DNA from: Tritonibacter mobilis
GTDB taxonomy: Bacteria > Pseudomonadota > Alphaproteobacteria > Rhodobacterales > Rhodobacteraceae
Length of the DNA: 64,000 nt
Assembly (NCBI RefSeq): GCF_001681715.1
Contig: NZ_LNWY01000004.1
Coordinates: 124,001-188,000 of the forward strand
Reading direction: 5' to 3'
A program made the translations under genes and the position numbers. The notes beneath the pieces are model-generated. The model was not told the origin of the DNA. It saw nothing but the letters and a program-made list of their open reading frames with translations, and did not search any database. This document shows positions 52,711-60,743 of this stretch, piece by piece. Position 1 is the first letter of the stretch; each line of letters begins with the position of its first letter.

Positions 52711-52780
52711 GTCCGGGCTTAAGCCCGACCCTCCCCGCCAAACCAAAGGTTTGCCTTCGGAAAAACGGGAGGGGCCCGTC
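52711..52780. repeat. Degenerate GTCCGG-type repeat, copy 4
   Basis: GTCCGGGCTT-AAGCCCGAC hairpin followed by a CCTCCCC block and, 30 bases on, a GGGAGGGG block. The layout matches copies 1 and 2 but the sequence is divergent. It lies between hpaD and the decarboxylase gene, inside the hpa operon. Confidence 0.45.
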
Positions 52781-52791
52781 CTTTTGTCTTC

Positions 52792-53772
52792 TTACGGCGC
52801 GATGATCGGCTGTGCCTTGAGGTCACTTTCGCGGATTTCGGCGCCGTCGAATAGCGAGCCTTCTTCGAACCAACTGCGCGGTGCGGGTTCGCCCCACAGG
52901 GTTTGGCGCTGCGGGTCGGTGAGGGACCATTTGATCGGCTCCAGATCCGCGTCGCAGGTCTGATAGTCCGAGCAATAGATCTCAATCCGGTGGCCGTCAG
53001 GGTCGCGCACATACAGGAAAAACGCGTTGGAAATGCCGTGGCGACCGGGGCCGCGTTCGATATTGGCGACATAGCCGGTGGTCGACATCAGATCGAGGAG
53101 ATCGATGATGTTGAGCGGGGTTGGCACCCAGAAGGCGGTGTGATGCAGACGCGGGCCGGTTCCATTGGTGAAGGCCACATCATGCACGCCGCCCTTGCGG
53201 TGCATCCATGCGGCCCAGACGCGGCCGGACTCGTCATCTTCGGTATATTCGGTGACGCGAAACCCCATCTCGCCATAAAAGGCGATGGCCTCGTCGACAT
53301 TGGCCGAGAACATGTTGAAGTGGTCGATGCGCAGCGGTTTCACGCCGTTATAGAGCCTGTACTGCTGATGGATCGGGGGCAGGCGGTCCATCTTGACGTA
53401 GAACTCCAGCGGGACACCCCATGGATCGCGGGTGCGGAAGCTTGGCCCCATGAAGGGGCGCTCGATCCACTCCACCGGCAGGCCCTTGCCCTCAAAGAAG
53501 GCGGCGGCCTTGTCGAGTTCGGGGGTATCAAAAAGTTTGAAGCCGAGGCAGGAGACGCCCGCCGTGTCGGATTGGCGCAGGATGATGCAGTGATGACCAC
53601 GTTCCTCCATCGCGCGCAGATAGACGCGGCTCTGGTCCTCGTGGGTCACTTGCAAGCCGAGGATGTCGACGTAGAAGGCGCGGGAGGCGGCAAGATCGGT
53701 GACGCCGTATTCCACATGGCTGAGGCGGGTGATGTTGAAGGGCGGATAGAGGTTTGCTGCGGGAATGGGCAT
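52792..53772 (-). CDS. hpaD: 3,4-dihydroxyphenylacetate 2,3-dioxygenase (type I extradiol, VOC family)
   Basis: Ring-opening step: oxygenates homoprotocatechuate to 5-carboxymethyl-2-hydroxymuconate semialdehyde. The 326-residue protein has two VOC domains (about 15-130 and 145-270). Metal ligands are His151 ('RIDHFNMF'), His210 or His211 ('RLHHTAFW') and Glu264 ('HRIEIYCSDYQT'), matching the Brevibacterium/Arthrobacter HPCD type rather than the unrelated E. coli HpaD fold. The C-terminal 'PIKWSLTDPQRQTLWGEPAPRSWFEEGSLF' is also diagnostic of that type. It is separated from hpaE by a 98-base gap with a repeat. Confidence 0.93.
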   Translation of the reverse strand: MPIPAANLYPPFNITRLSHVEYGVTDLAASRAFYVDILGLQVTHEDQSRVYLRAMEERGHHCIILRQSDTAGVSCLGFKLFDTPELDKAAAFFEGKGLPVEWIERPFMGPSFRTRDPWGVPLEFYVKMDRLPPIHQQYRLYNGVKPLRIDHFNMFSANVDEAIAFYGEMGFRVTEYTEDDESGRVWAAWMHRKGGVHDVAFTNGTGPRLHHTAFWVPTPLNIIDLLDLMSTTGYVANIERGPGRHGISNAFFLYVRDPDGHRIEIYCSDYQTCDADLEPIKWSLTDPQRQTLWGEPAPRSWFEEGSLFDGAEIRESDLKAQPIIAP

Positions 53773-53816
53773 GTCGGGTCTCCTCCGAATGGACAGGCCG
53801 AATGTTAGGGCGACAT

Positions 53817-53868
53817 GCGAGGGGCTCTGCCCCTCGCGCTCCCCGGGGTATTTGGGAGAATCTGAAGG
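53817..53868. repeat. TTCTTCTAAC-type repeat with hairpin, copy D (reverse)
   Basis: A 9-bp stem (53817-53825 with 53829-53837, TCT loop) is followed by CCCCGGGGTATTTGGGAGAATCTGAAG, the reverse form of the repeat. It lies between hpaE and hpaD in the operon. Confidence 0.65.
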
Positions 53869-53870
53869 CC

Positions 53871-55382
53871 TCAGGCGCCGAGGCGGGGGATCTTGTGGTG
53901 TCCGGTGGCAAAGCCGATGTGTTTTTGTTCCATGTAGAACTCAAAACTCCAGTCGCCGCCGTCACGCCCGATGCCGGATGCTTTGACGCCACCAAAGGGG
54001 GTTGGCAGGTGGCGGACGTTTTCCGAGTTCACCCAGATCATCCCGGCCTCGAGCTGGTTGGTGAAGCGCATGGCGCGGGTCACATCGTTGGTCCAGACAT
54101 AGGCGGTGAGCCCGTATTGGGTGTCATTGGCGATGTTCAGCGCCTCGTCTTCGTCGGTGAAGCGTATGGCGGTGAGGACCGGGCCGAAGATTTCCTCGCG
54201 GGCGATGGTCATCTGATTGGTCGCCCCGGTGAAGAGCGTGGGCGTCACAAACCAGCCGGTGTCGCCGTGGCGGCTGCCGCCTGCGGCGACGGTTGCGCCG
54301 TCCTGCCGCGCGATGTCGAAATAGGAGGTCACCTTGTCGAAATGGACCTTGTGAATGAGGGGGCCGACCTCGGTTTTGGGATCAAGCGGGTGGCCGACCT
54401 TGATGCTGTTTACACGTTGGATCAGTTTGGTCTCAAAGTCCTCGGCAATGCTGTCCTGAATGAGCAGGCGCGAGGAAGATGTGCAGCGTTCGCCGTTCAG
54501 AGAATAGATCATGAAGATCGCGGCATCGAGCGCGCGGTTCAGATCGGCGTCGTCAAAGACCACCACCGGGTTTTTGCCGCCGAGCTCAAAATGCACCCGT
54601 TTCAGGGTCGGCGCGCCTTGGGCCATGATCATCGAGCCGGTTTTGCTTTCGCCGACAAAGGCGATGGCCTTGATGTCGGGGTGTTCGGTGAGCGCCTTGC
54701 CAGCCTCTTCGCCGAGGCCATTGACGAGGTTCCAGACCCCTGCGGGCAAGCCTGCGTCATGGGCAATCTCGGCAAGGATGCGGGCGGTGAGGGGCGAGAA
54801 CTCTGCCGGTTTATGGACCACGGTGCAGCCTGCGGCGAGGGCGGGCGCGATCTTCCACGTCGAGAGCATAAAGGGCGTGTTCCACGGCGTGATGACACCG
54901 ACGGGGCCGATGGGCACGCGGGTGGTGACGTTCATCAGTGTGGGCGAGGGTAGCATCTGGCCATCGCGGGCCGAGAGCGCACGGTCGGCAAAGAAACGGA
55001 AATTCTCAGCACCGCGCAGGGCGGCCTTGGACATGAAGCGCAGCGCCTGACCGGTATCCCAGCACTCGCAGAGCGCGATTTCCTCGGCCCGCTCCACAAT
55101 GCCATCGGCGATGCGGTGCAGGATCGCCTTGCGTTCACTCGCAGGCAGGTCGCGCCAAGCGGGGAAGGCGGCTTTGGCGGCCTTTGCGGCGGCATCAATG
55201 TCGTCTGCGCCACCGCGGGCAACAGAGCAGATCACGCTTTCATCGACAGGTGAGGTCGTCGCGAACGTCTGGCCAGAGGCGGCGGGGCGGGCCTCGCCGT
55301 TGATCAGGTTGGTGATGCCGGAGGCCCGGTGTTTTTCAAGAAAACCTGCGAGTTTGTCGAGGTTGGAGGCGAGGTCGCTCAT
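53871..55382 (-). CDS. hpaE: 5-carboxymethyl-2-hydroxymuconate semialdehyde dehydrogenase
   Basis: NAD-dependent oxidation of the HpaD product. The 503-residue aldehyde dehydrogenase carries the Glu box 'HFELGGKNPVVVF', the catalytic Cys in 'LNGERCTSSSRLLIQ', the cofactor site 'VGVITPWNTPFMLSTWKIAPALAAGCTVVHKPAE' and the C-terminal 'PTPFGGVKASGIGRDGGDWSFEFYMEQKHIGF' typical of HpaE. Start MSDLASN is chosen because its ATG overlaps the hpaF stop codon as ATGA. Confidence 0.94.
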   Translation of the reverse strand: MSDLASNLDKLAGFLEKHRASGITNLINGEARPAASGQTFATTSPVDESVICSVARGGADDIDAAAKAAKAAFPAWRDLPASERKAILHRIADGIVERAEEIALCECWDTGQALRFMSKAALRGAENFRFFADRALSARDGQMLPSPTLMNVTTRVPIGPVGVITPWNTPFMLSTWKIAPALAAGCTVVHKPAEFSPLTARILAEIAHDAGLPAGVWNLVNGLGEEAGKALTEHPDIKAIAFVGESKTGSMIMAQGAPTLKRVHFELGGKNPVVVFDDADLNRALDAAIFMIYSLNGERCTSSSRLLIQDSIAEDFETKLIQRVNSIKVGHPLDPKTEVGPLIHKVHFDKVTSYFDIARQDGATVAAGGSRHGDTGWFVTPTLFTGATNQMTIAREEIFGPVLTAIRFTDEDEALNIANDTQYGLTAYVWTNDVTRAMRFTNQLEAGMIWVNSENVRHLPTPFGGVKASGIGRDGGDWSFEFYMEQKHIGFATGHHKIPRLGA

Positions 55383-55780
55383 GCGGGGTCTCCTGTGCTC
55401 AGATGGTCGCGGATGGTGCCGCATTTGGGGGAAAGCTCGGGGTCGATGTCGCGCATCTCCAGCGACAGCGCGATGGGGTGGGTTTCCATCGCGGGCGCGA
55501 GGAAGGCGCGGGCGGCGTCAAAGATCTGTTGGGTGGCGGCCTTGCGGGCCTCCAGCGGGCGACCGCCGCGCAGGCGCACCGAGATATCAAGATACATGTG
55601 GTCTGGGTTGCCATCGGCGATGCTGATATAGTCGGCGGCAAAAGCGCGCACCCGCACGCCCGCCATGGGCAGAATGCCGGTGCCGGTGTCGATGGCGGCG
55701 CGGCGGATGTGATCGCACAGGCCTTGCATGTCGATAAGCTGCGCCAGCCGGGGCGCGTAGTCCAAGGTGATATGGGGCAT
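55379..55780 (-). CDS. hpaF: 5-carboxymethyl-2-hydroxymuconate isomerase
   Basis: Tautomerises 5-carboxymethyl-2-hydroxymuconate. The 133-residue protein begins MPHITLDYAP; Pro2, exposed after removal of Met, is the catalytic base in this tautomerase-type family. Other family segments are 'VRVRAFAADYISIADGNPDHMYLDISVRLRGGR' and 'LSLEMRDIDPELSPK'. GGAGGAGG precedes ATG. It is the first gene of the operon and is divergent from hpaR. Confidence 0.9.
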   Translation of the reverse strand: MPHITLDYAPRLAQLIDMQGLCDHIRRAAIDTGTGILPMAGVRVRAFAADYISIADGNPDHMYLDISVRLRGGRPLEARKAATQQIFDAARAFLAPAMETHPIALSLEMRDIDPELSPKCGTIRDHLSTGDPA

Positions 55781-55803
55781 TCGGGTCCTCCTCCCAAACT
55801 GCT

Positions 55804-55870
55804 TAACATGTTATGTTTGTGCGGCATCCCTGTCAACGGGTGCCTTGAAAAATACTTAACTTTGATAAGT
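55804..55870. promoter_or_regulatory. Candidate HpaR operators in the hpaF-hpaR intergenic region
   Basis: Two dyads lie in the 128-base divergent region: TAACATGTTA (55804-55813, perfect, about 24 bases from hpaF) and ACTTA-N7-TAAGT (55854-55870, about 39 bases from hpaR). MarR-type HpaR dimers bind such palindromes in this position in other bacteria; assignment here is inference. Confidence 0.5.
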
Positions 55871-55908
55871 GATTGCCAAGGCAGGGTTTGGCGGCGATAC
55901 AGGGGAGC

Positions 55909-56343
55909 ATGACACATGCATTGCCCAGAACCGATCGATCTTTGCCTATTGCTTTGTTGCGCGCGCGCGAACGGGTGATGGGGCCGGTGCGACAGTTGTT
56001 GAACGGACAGGATCTGACCGAGCAACAATGGCGCGTGTTGCGGGTGGTGCAGGAAAGTGGCCCGATCGACCCGACGCAGATTGCCGATCAGGCCTGCCTG
56101 TTGTTGCCGAGTCTGACGCGGATTTTGCAAAAACTGCAGGAAAAGGGTCTGATTGACCGCGCGCGCGACGAGACCGACCGGCGGCGGCAGGTGATCACGC
56201 TGACCGAGTCTGGCATGCGGGTGATCGAGGAAAACATCGATGCCAGCCTCGCCCTGATTGAGCGCACGCGCGAGAAGATGGGGACAGAGGATTATGAGGC
56301 TCTGCTGGATCTGTTGCGCAAGCTGAACGGGCTTGATCTCTAG
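55909..56343 (+). CDS. hpaR: Homoprotocatechuate degradation operon repressor, MarR family
   Basis: A 144-residue MarR-type regulator. The start at ATG 55909 follows AGGGGAGC and gives MTHALPRTDRSLPIALLRARERVM, the usual HpaR N-terminus. The winged helix covers about 35-100 ('LTEQQWRVLRVVQESGPIDPTQIADQACLLLPSLTRILQKLQEKGLIDRARDETDRRRQVI'). In related systems HpaR represses the meta-cleavage operon and is released by hydroxyphenylacetates. It is divergent from hpaF. Its stop overlaps the stop of the glycerate kinase gene. Confidence 0.92.
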   Translation: MTHALPRTDRSLPIALLRARERVMGPVRQLLNGQDLTEQQWRVLRVVQESGPIDPTQIADQACLLLPSLTRILQKLQEKGLIDRARDETDRRRQVITLTESGMRVIEENIDASLALIERTREKMGTEDYEALLDLLRKLNGLDL

Positions 56344-57608
56344 GCAGTGGGCCGCATCAGCAGGATCTGCACATCGGCGACATTGGTGCCCGTGCCACCG
56401 ACCGTTACCAAAGCATCTGCGGCTTTGAGGGCGGCGTAGCTGTCGTTATTTGCCAAGAGTGCCGCTGGGTCGGCACCTGAGGCGGTGATCGCCCCCCATG
56501 TTTGCAGCGTGACAAGGCCACCGGCCGCATCCGTGGGCCCGTCGCGGCCATCTGTGCCGCCTGAAAGAAAGACCCACTCGCCCGGAAGCTTATCTGCCGC
56601 CTGCGCGATCCTCAGCGCAAGTTCCTGATTGCGCCCGCCGCGCCCCGTTCCAGTCAGGCGCACCGTGGTCTCACCGCCAAACAGATACGCGGTGGGGCGG
56701 TCTGTGGTGGTGGATGTTGCAACATCGAGAATGCGTTGGGCGGCGTCTGACACATCGCCGGTGAGATCATCCACCAGATCGGGGACATGCCAGCCTGCGG
56801 CCTTGGCCCGGTCGCGCATCGCCTCAAGGCTGAAACGATTGGAGCCGATCAGGACATTCTGTGCAGGGGGTGTTTTGGCGCTGCCCTCCGGGGTGTTGAG
56901 ATGCGCCTGAACCGCAGCGGGGAGCTGGTCCCAGAGCCCCTCGGACTGCAGCAAGGCGCGGGCGTCACCTCTGCTGCCCAAGGGGGCAACCGTGGGGCCA
57001 GAGGCAATGGCACGTAGATCGTCGCCAATGACATCCGACAGAATGAAGGCGGTGACGCGGGCCGGGGCGGCGGCGCGGCAGAGACCGCCCCCTTTGAGAT
57101 CCGAGAGGGACTGACGGATCAGGTTCATCCGGTTGATGTCGAGGCCCGAGGCCAGCAGAGCCTCATTCACACGAGCCTTATCCGCGAGGGTCAGGCCAGG
57201 GGCGGGGGCCACCATCAGCGCCGAGCCGCCACCTGAAATCAGCATAAAGAGTTGATCTGATGCGTTGAGATCTTGGACGAGAGTGAGCACCCGCGCCCCT
57301 GCTGCCGCACTGGTCTGATCGGGAACCGGGTGCGCGCCTGTGATCACCTCGGCACCGGGCACGTCTGCGCGGTTTTCGGGGTTGGTGATGACAAGAGCCT
57401 CGGACGGCGCGTCGGGCAGGGCGGCAAGCGCCGCGCGCATCATCGGAACAGCGGCTTTGCCCACCGCAATCACGACGCGGCGGCCACCCGGCGCAAGCGG
57501 GGCAAGTGGCTCTGCGCTGAGTTGGGCTTGCACGGCGGCGGCAGGATCGGCGCGGTCAATGGCCGATTGAAAAAGCTCCAGCGCGGTCTGTTGCAGGCTG
57601 TGGGTCAT
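56340..57608 (-). CDS. ttuD: Glycerate 2-kinase (MOFRL family, TtuD/GckA)
   Basis: A 422-residue protein often mislabelled hydroxypyruvate reductase. Segments seen are 'VVIAVGKAAVPMMRAAL', 'GAHPVPDQTSAAAGARVL', 'FMLISGGGSALMVAPAPGLTLADK', 'NLIRQSLSDLKGGGLCRAAAPA', 'SDVIGDDLRAIASGPTV' and the MOFRL domain 'LFGGETTVRLTGTGRGGRNQELALRIA'. It phosphorylates D-glycerate to 2-phosphoglycerate. It sits between the hpa operon and the purine genes; glyoxylate from ureidoglycolate can reach glycerate through tartronate semialdehyde, so a role in purine carbon recovery is plausible. Confidence 0.9.
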   Translation of the reverse strand: MTHSLQQTALELFQSAIDRADPAAAVQAQLSAEPLAPLAPGGRRVVIAVGKAAVPMMRAALAALPDAPSEALVITNPENRADVPGAEVITGAHPVPDQTSAAAGARVLTLVQDLNASDQLFMLISGGGSALMVAPAPGLTLADKARVNEALLASGLDINRMNLIRQSLSDLKGGGLCRAAAPARVTAFILSDVIGDDLRAIASGPTVAPLGSRGDARALLQSEGLWDQLPAAVQAHLNTPEGSAKTPPAQNVLIGSNRFSLEAMRDRAKAAGWHVPDLVDDLTGDVSDAAQRILDVATSTTTDRPTAYLFGGETTVRLTGTGRGGRNQELALRIAQAADKLPGEWVFLSGGTDGRDGPTDAAGGLVTLQTWGAITASGADPAALLANNDSYAALKAADALVTVGGTGTNVADVQILLMRPTA

Positions 57609-57818
57609 CAGCGGCCCCTTTTATGGTGAAAGTTGCGCCATATTGCGCGGCTCTTTTTGTGCGGGTCAATGGCAGGTTGGCGCAAGATATGAGGGCACAA
57701 GCCGCGCGGCTTTCAAATCGAGCCATATAATCCTTCATGCGAAAGGGGCCATCATAGGCATTGGCCTAACGCCGTCGGCACGGTTTGATGGGCACAGAGA
57801 TTTCAAGAAGGTTATGCG

Positions 57819-58649
57819 ATGACAAAACCCACCTATTACGCGCCCCACGGGGGGCTGCCGCCGCAGACCCAGCTCCTGACGGACCGGGCGATGTTTACCG
57901 AGGCTTATGCGGTGATCCCGAAGGGCACCAACAGCGATATCGTCACCAGCCTTTTGCCGTTCTGGGACAAGGCGCGGTTCTGGGTGATCGCGCGGCCCCT
58001 GTCGGGATTTGCCGAGACGTTTTCGCACTATATCGCCGAGGTGCTGCCCGGTGGTGGCTCCACACGGCCTGAAACCGAAACCGGCGTTGAGGCGGTGCTG
58101 TTCGTGGTCGAGGGCCAGATGGAGCTGACCATTGATGGGACAGCGCATCAGATGAGTGAGGGGGGCTATGCCTTTGTGCCGCCCGCCTCAGATTGGACGC
58201 TGAAGAACACAAGCGATGCGCCGGTGCGGTTTCACTGGGTGCGCAAGGCTTATCAGGCGGTGGAGGGGCTGGATCAGCCAGACGCCTTTGTGACCAATGA
58301 GCAGGATGTGACACCCACGGCGATGCCCGGCACTGAGGGCAAATGGGCCACGTCGCGCTTTGTTGATCCGGCTGACCTGCGTCACGACATGCATGTGACG
58401 ATTGTTACCTTTGAGCCGGGCGCGGTCATTCCCTTTGCTGAGACGCATGTGATGGAGCATGGGCTCTATGTGTTGGAAGGCAAGGCGGTTTACCGGCTCA
58501 ATCAGGATTGGGTCGAGGTGGAAGCGGGCGATTATATGTGGCTGCGCGCCTTCTGCCCGCAGGCCTGTTATGCGGGCGGGCCGGGCAAGTTCCGCTATCT
58601 GCTCTATAAGGATGTGAACCGCCACATGCCGCTTTCGCCATTGCGCTGA
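57819..58649 (+). CDS. allE: (S)-ureidoglycine aminohydrolase (bicupin)
   Basis: Converts (S)-ureidoglycine to (S)-ureidoglycolate and ammonia. The 276-residue protein contains two cupin domains (about 60-145 and 185-265). The N-terminal 'YYAPHGGLPPQT' and the metal-binding C-terminal cupin 'PFAETHVMEHGLYVLEGKAVYRLNQDWVEVEAGDYMWLRAFCPQACYAGG' are characteristic of YlbA/AllE. It is alone on the + strand, closed by a terminator, within the urate degradation region; allantoate amidohydrolase, its supplier, is not in the window. Confidence 0.93.
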   Translation: MTKPTYYAPHGGLPPQTQLLTDRAMFTEAYAVIPKGTNSDIVTSLLPFWDKARFWVIARPLSGFAETFSHYIAEVLPGGGSTRPETETGVEAVLFVVEGQMELTIDGTAHQMSEGGYAFVPPASDWTLKNTSDAPVRFHWVRKAYQAVEGLDQPDAFVTNEQDVTPTAMPGTEGKWATSRFVDPADLRHDMHVTIVTFEPGAVIPFAETHVMEHGLYVLEGKAVYRLNQDWVEVEAGDYMWLRAFCPQACYAGGPGKFRYLLYKDVNRHMPLSPLR

Positions 58650-58673
58650 AGGCAGACAGGTTATTAAACGGAA

Positions 58674-58700
58674 AAAGGGCCGCGCGATGCGGCCCTTTTG
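58674..58700. terminator. Bidirectional terminator between allE and the permease gene
   Basis: An 11-bp stem (58674-58684 with 58690-58700) with a 5-nt loop, flanked by A runs on the left and T runs on the right, so it can serve both convergent genes. Confidence 0.85.
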
Positions 58701-58718
58701 CTGTTATTCTGGTGCCTC

Positions 58719-60158
58719 TCAATGCGCGTCGCGCGAGGTCCCGAGCGAGCCTTTGGAGTGGCCCGACATGCCGCCGGAGACTTCTTCGGTCGACTCGTCC
58801 GCCAGCTCTTCGGGCAGGATCAGGTTCAACACGATAGAGATCACGGCGGCGGGCAACAGGCCGCTGGTCAGCAGGATGCGCGCGGTGTCGGGCATATGCT
58901 GAAGCGCGCCCGGTTCCAGTTGCAGGCCAAGCCCGACGGAGAGCGAGATCGCAAAGATCACCATATTGCGCCGGTTCCAGTCCACATCCGACAGGATCGA
59001 GATACCGGCTGCGACCACCATGCCGAACATCACGATGACGCCGCCGCCGAGAACCTCAATCGGGACGGTGCGGATTACGGCGCCGACCTTGGGGATGAGG
59101 CCGCAGATGATCAGGAAGATCGCCCCGCAGGTGACCACGTGGCGGCTCATGACGCCGGTCATGGCAATCAGGCCCACGTTCTGGCTGAAGGAAGTGTTGG
59201 GCATCGCGCCAAATGCGCCCGCAAGGGCGGAGCCAAACCCATCGGCAAAGGTTGCGCCTTCGATCTCCTTGTCGGTGGCTTCGCGCCCCGCACCGCCTTT
59301 GGTGATGCCAGAGACATCGCCTACGGTTTCGACGGCGGAGACAAAGGCCATCAGGCAGAAGCCCAAGATGGCGGCAAAGGAGAACTCAAACCCGTATTTA
59401 AACGGCTGCGGCAGCGCAAAGGCGGCGGCGTTGCTCCAGCTGCCTGCGATGGAGTCAAAGCTCAGGATGCCAACCATCAGCGCGTAGATGTAGCCGACAA
59501 TCAACCCCAAGAGCACCGCTGCCACAGAGAGCATGCCACGGGTGAAGAACTTCAGCCCCAGCGTGACCACGATCACCACAATCGCCGCTGACCAGTTCAG
59601 CAATGAGCCATATTCAGGGGTGCCAATGGCGGGAACACCACCGGCGGCGTATTGGATGCCGACCTTGACCAGTGCCAGACCGATCATGGTGACCACAAGA
59701 CCGGTCACAAGGGGGGGCAGGGCAAAGCGGATCTTGCCAATCACAAGGCCGAGACAGGCGTGGAACAGGCCGCCGATAAGAACCCCGCCAAAGAGTGCGG
59801 CCAGCCCATCGACGCCTTTGCCCGCCACCAGCGGGATCATGATTGGCAGGAAGGCAAAAGATGTGCCCTGCACAATCGGCAGTTTCGCCCCGACAGGGCC
59901 AACAGAGAAAGTCTGAAACAAGGTGGCGATACCGGCAAAGAGCATCGACATCTGGATCAGGTAGAGGAGTTCTGGAAAGTCGGGGGAGTTGGAGCCAAAC
60001 CCAAACCCGGCCGCCCCGGCCACGATGATGGCAGGTGTTACGTTAGAGACGAACATCGCCAGCACATGCTGGATGCCCAGCGGGATGGCTTTGCCCAATG
60101 GGGGCATATAGTCGGGATCGCGGAGCTGCTCCGGCGTCCCGATAGACGTATCAGACAT
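58719..60158 (-). CDS. NCS2-family urate/xanthine permease
   Basis: A 479-residue inner membrane protein with about 14 segments (7+7 repeat). The NAT signature is 'SQNVGLIAMTG' (Q-N-x-G-x4-T-G) and is preceded by the acidic TM8 'SAVETVGDVSGITKG'. The signature and its place with urate-degrading genes point to uric acid or xanthine uptake by proton symport. The substrate is inferred from context. It is the last gene of a puuE-uraD / allA / permease unit; 78 bases separate it from allA. Confidence 0.9.
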   Translation of the reverse strand: MSDTSIGTPEQLRDPDYMPPLGKAIPLGIQHVLAMFVSNVTPAIIVAGAAGFGFGSNSPDFPELLYLIQMSMLFAGIATLFQTFSVGPVGAKLPIVQGTSFAFLPIMIPLVAGKGVDGLAALFGGVLIGGLFHACLGLVIGKIRFALPPLVTGLVVTMIGLALVKVGIQYAAGGVPAIGTPEYGSLLNWSAAIVVIVVTLGLKFFTRGMLSVAAVLLGLIVGYIYALMVGILSFDSIAGSWSNAAAFALPQPFKYGFEFSFAAILGFCLMAFVSAVETVGDVSGITKGGAGREATDKEIEGATFADGFGSALAGAFGAMPNTSFSQNVGLIAMTGVMSRHVVTCGAIFLIICGLIPKVGAVIRTVPIEVLGGGVIVMFGMVVAAGISILSDVDWNRRNMVIFAISLSVGLGLQLEPGALQHMPDTARILLTSGLLPAAVISIVLNLILPEELADESTEEVSGGMSGHSKGSLGTSRDAH

Positions 60159-60236
60159 TTTCTGTTCCCTGTTGGTTGGGGGAATCTCCCGGCCTCATTT
60201 GGCGGGTCGGGATGATCCGGATTGCGAGATCGGAGG

Positions 60237-60743
60237 CTAGTTCTCCGCGTCCAATGTGATCTCGGTGACGATCCACGGGTCATCAAACCAGTGTTCTTCG
60301 AGGTTGGTGCCATCGCCGATCCGGTCGACGACAATATATTGGCCGGGGGCTTCAAACGGCGCGAGTACGCCGTGCCAGACACCGCGATGCAGGTTGATCG
60401 ACTGGCCCGGCTGGCTCAGGAAGGCCAATGGCGTGCCGGGTGTGCCGCCCACATCGGGGGCGACGATCACGATCATCGGCACCCCATCAAGGGGCACGAA
60501 AGCCTGACTGCCTTCGGGGTGACGCTCCACCAGATCCACGGTGTAGGGCAGGTGGCGCGCTTCGGAGACAAAGAGGCTGATGCCGGCACGACCCTGCGCA
60601 AAATCCAACTGCGCCAGATCATGGTGACGGCCACATTTGCCCTGATTGATGATCTTGTCCGGCTGCGCCTTGGGCACCAGCACATCACCAAAAGGGGCAA
60701 ACGCCTCGGCGGTCAGGGGGCGGGCAATAAGCGCGCGGCTCAT
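60237..60743 (-). CDS. allA: Ureidoglycolate lyase
   Basis: Splits (S)-ureidoglycolate into glyoxylate and urea. The 168-residue protein shows 'ARPLTAEAFAPFGDVL', 'ISLFVSEARHLPYTVDLVERHPEGSQAFVPL', 'LHRGVWHGVLAPFEAPGQYIVVDRIGDG', which are the AllA signatures (with metal or substrate His residues). Its start overlaps the puuE-uraD stop by four bases. Confidence 0.94.
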   Translation of the reverse strand: MSRALIARPLTAEAFAPFGDVLVPKAQPDKIINQGKCGRHHDLAQLDFAQGRAGISLFVSEARHLPYTVDLVERHPEGSQAFVPLDGVPMIVIVAPDVGGTPGTPLAFLSQPGQSINLHRGVWHGVLAPFEAPGQYIVVDRIGDGTNLEEHWFDDPWIVTEITLDAEN

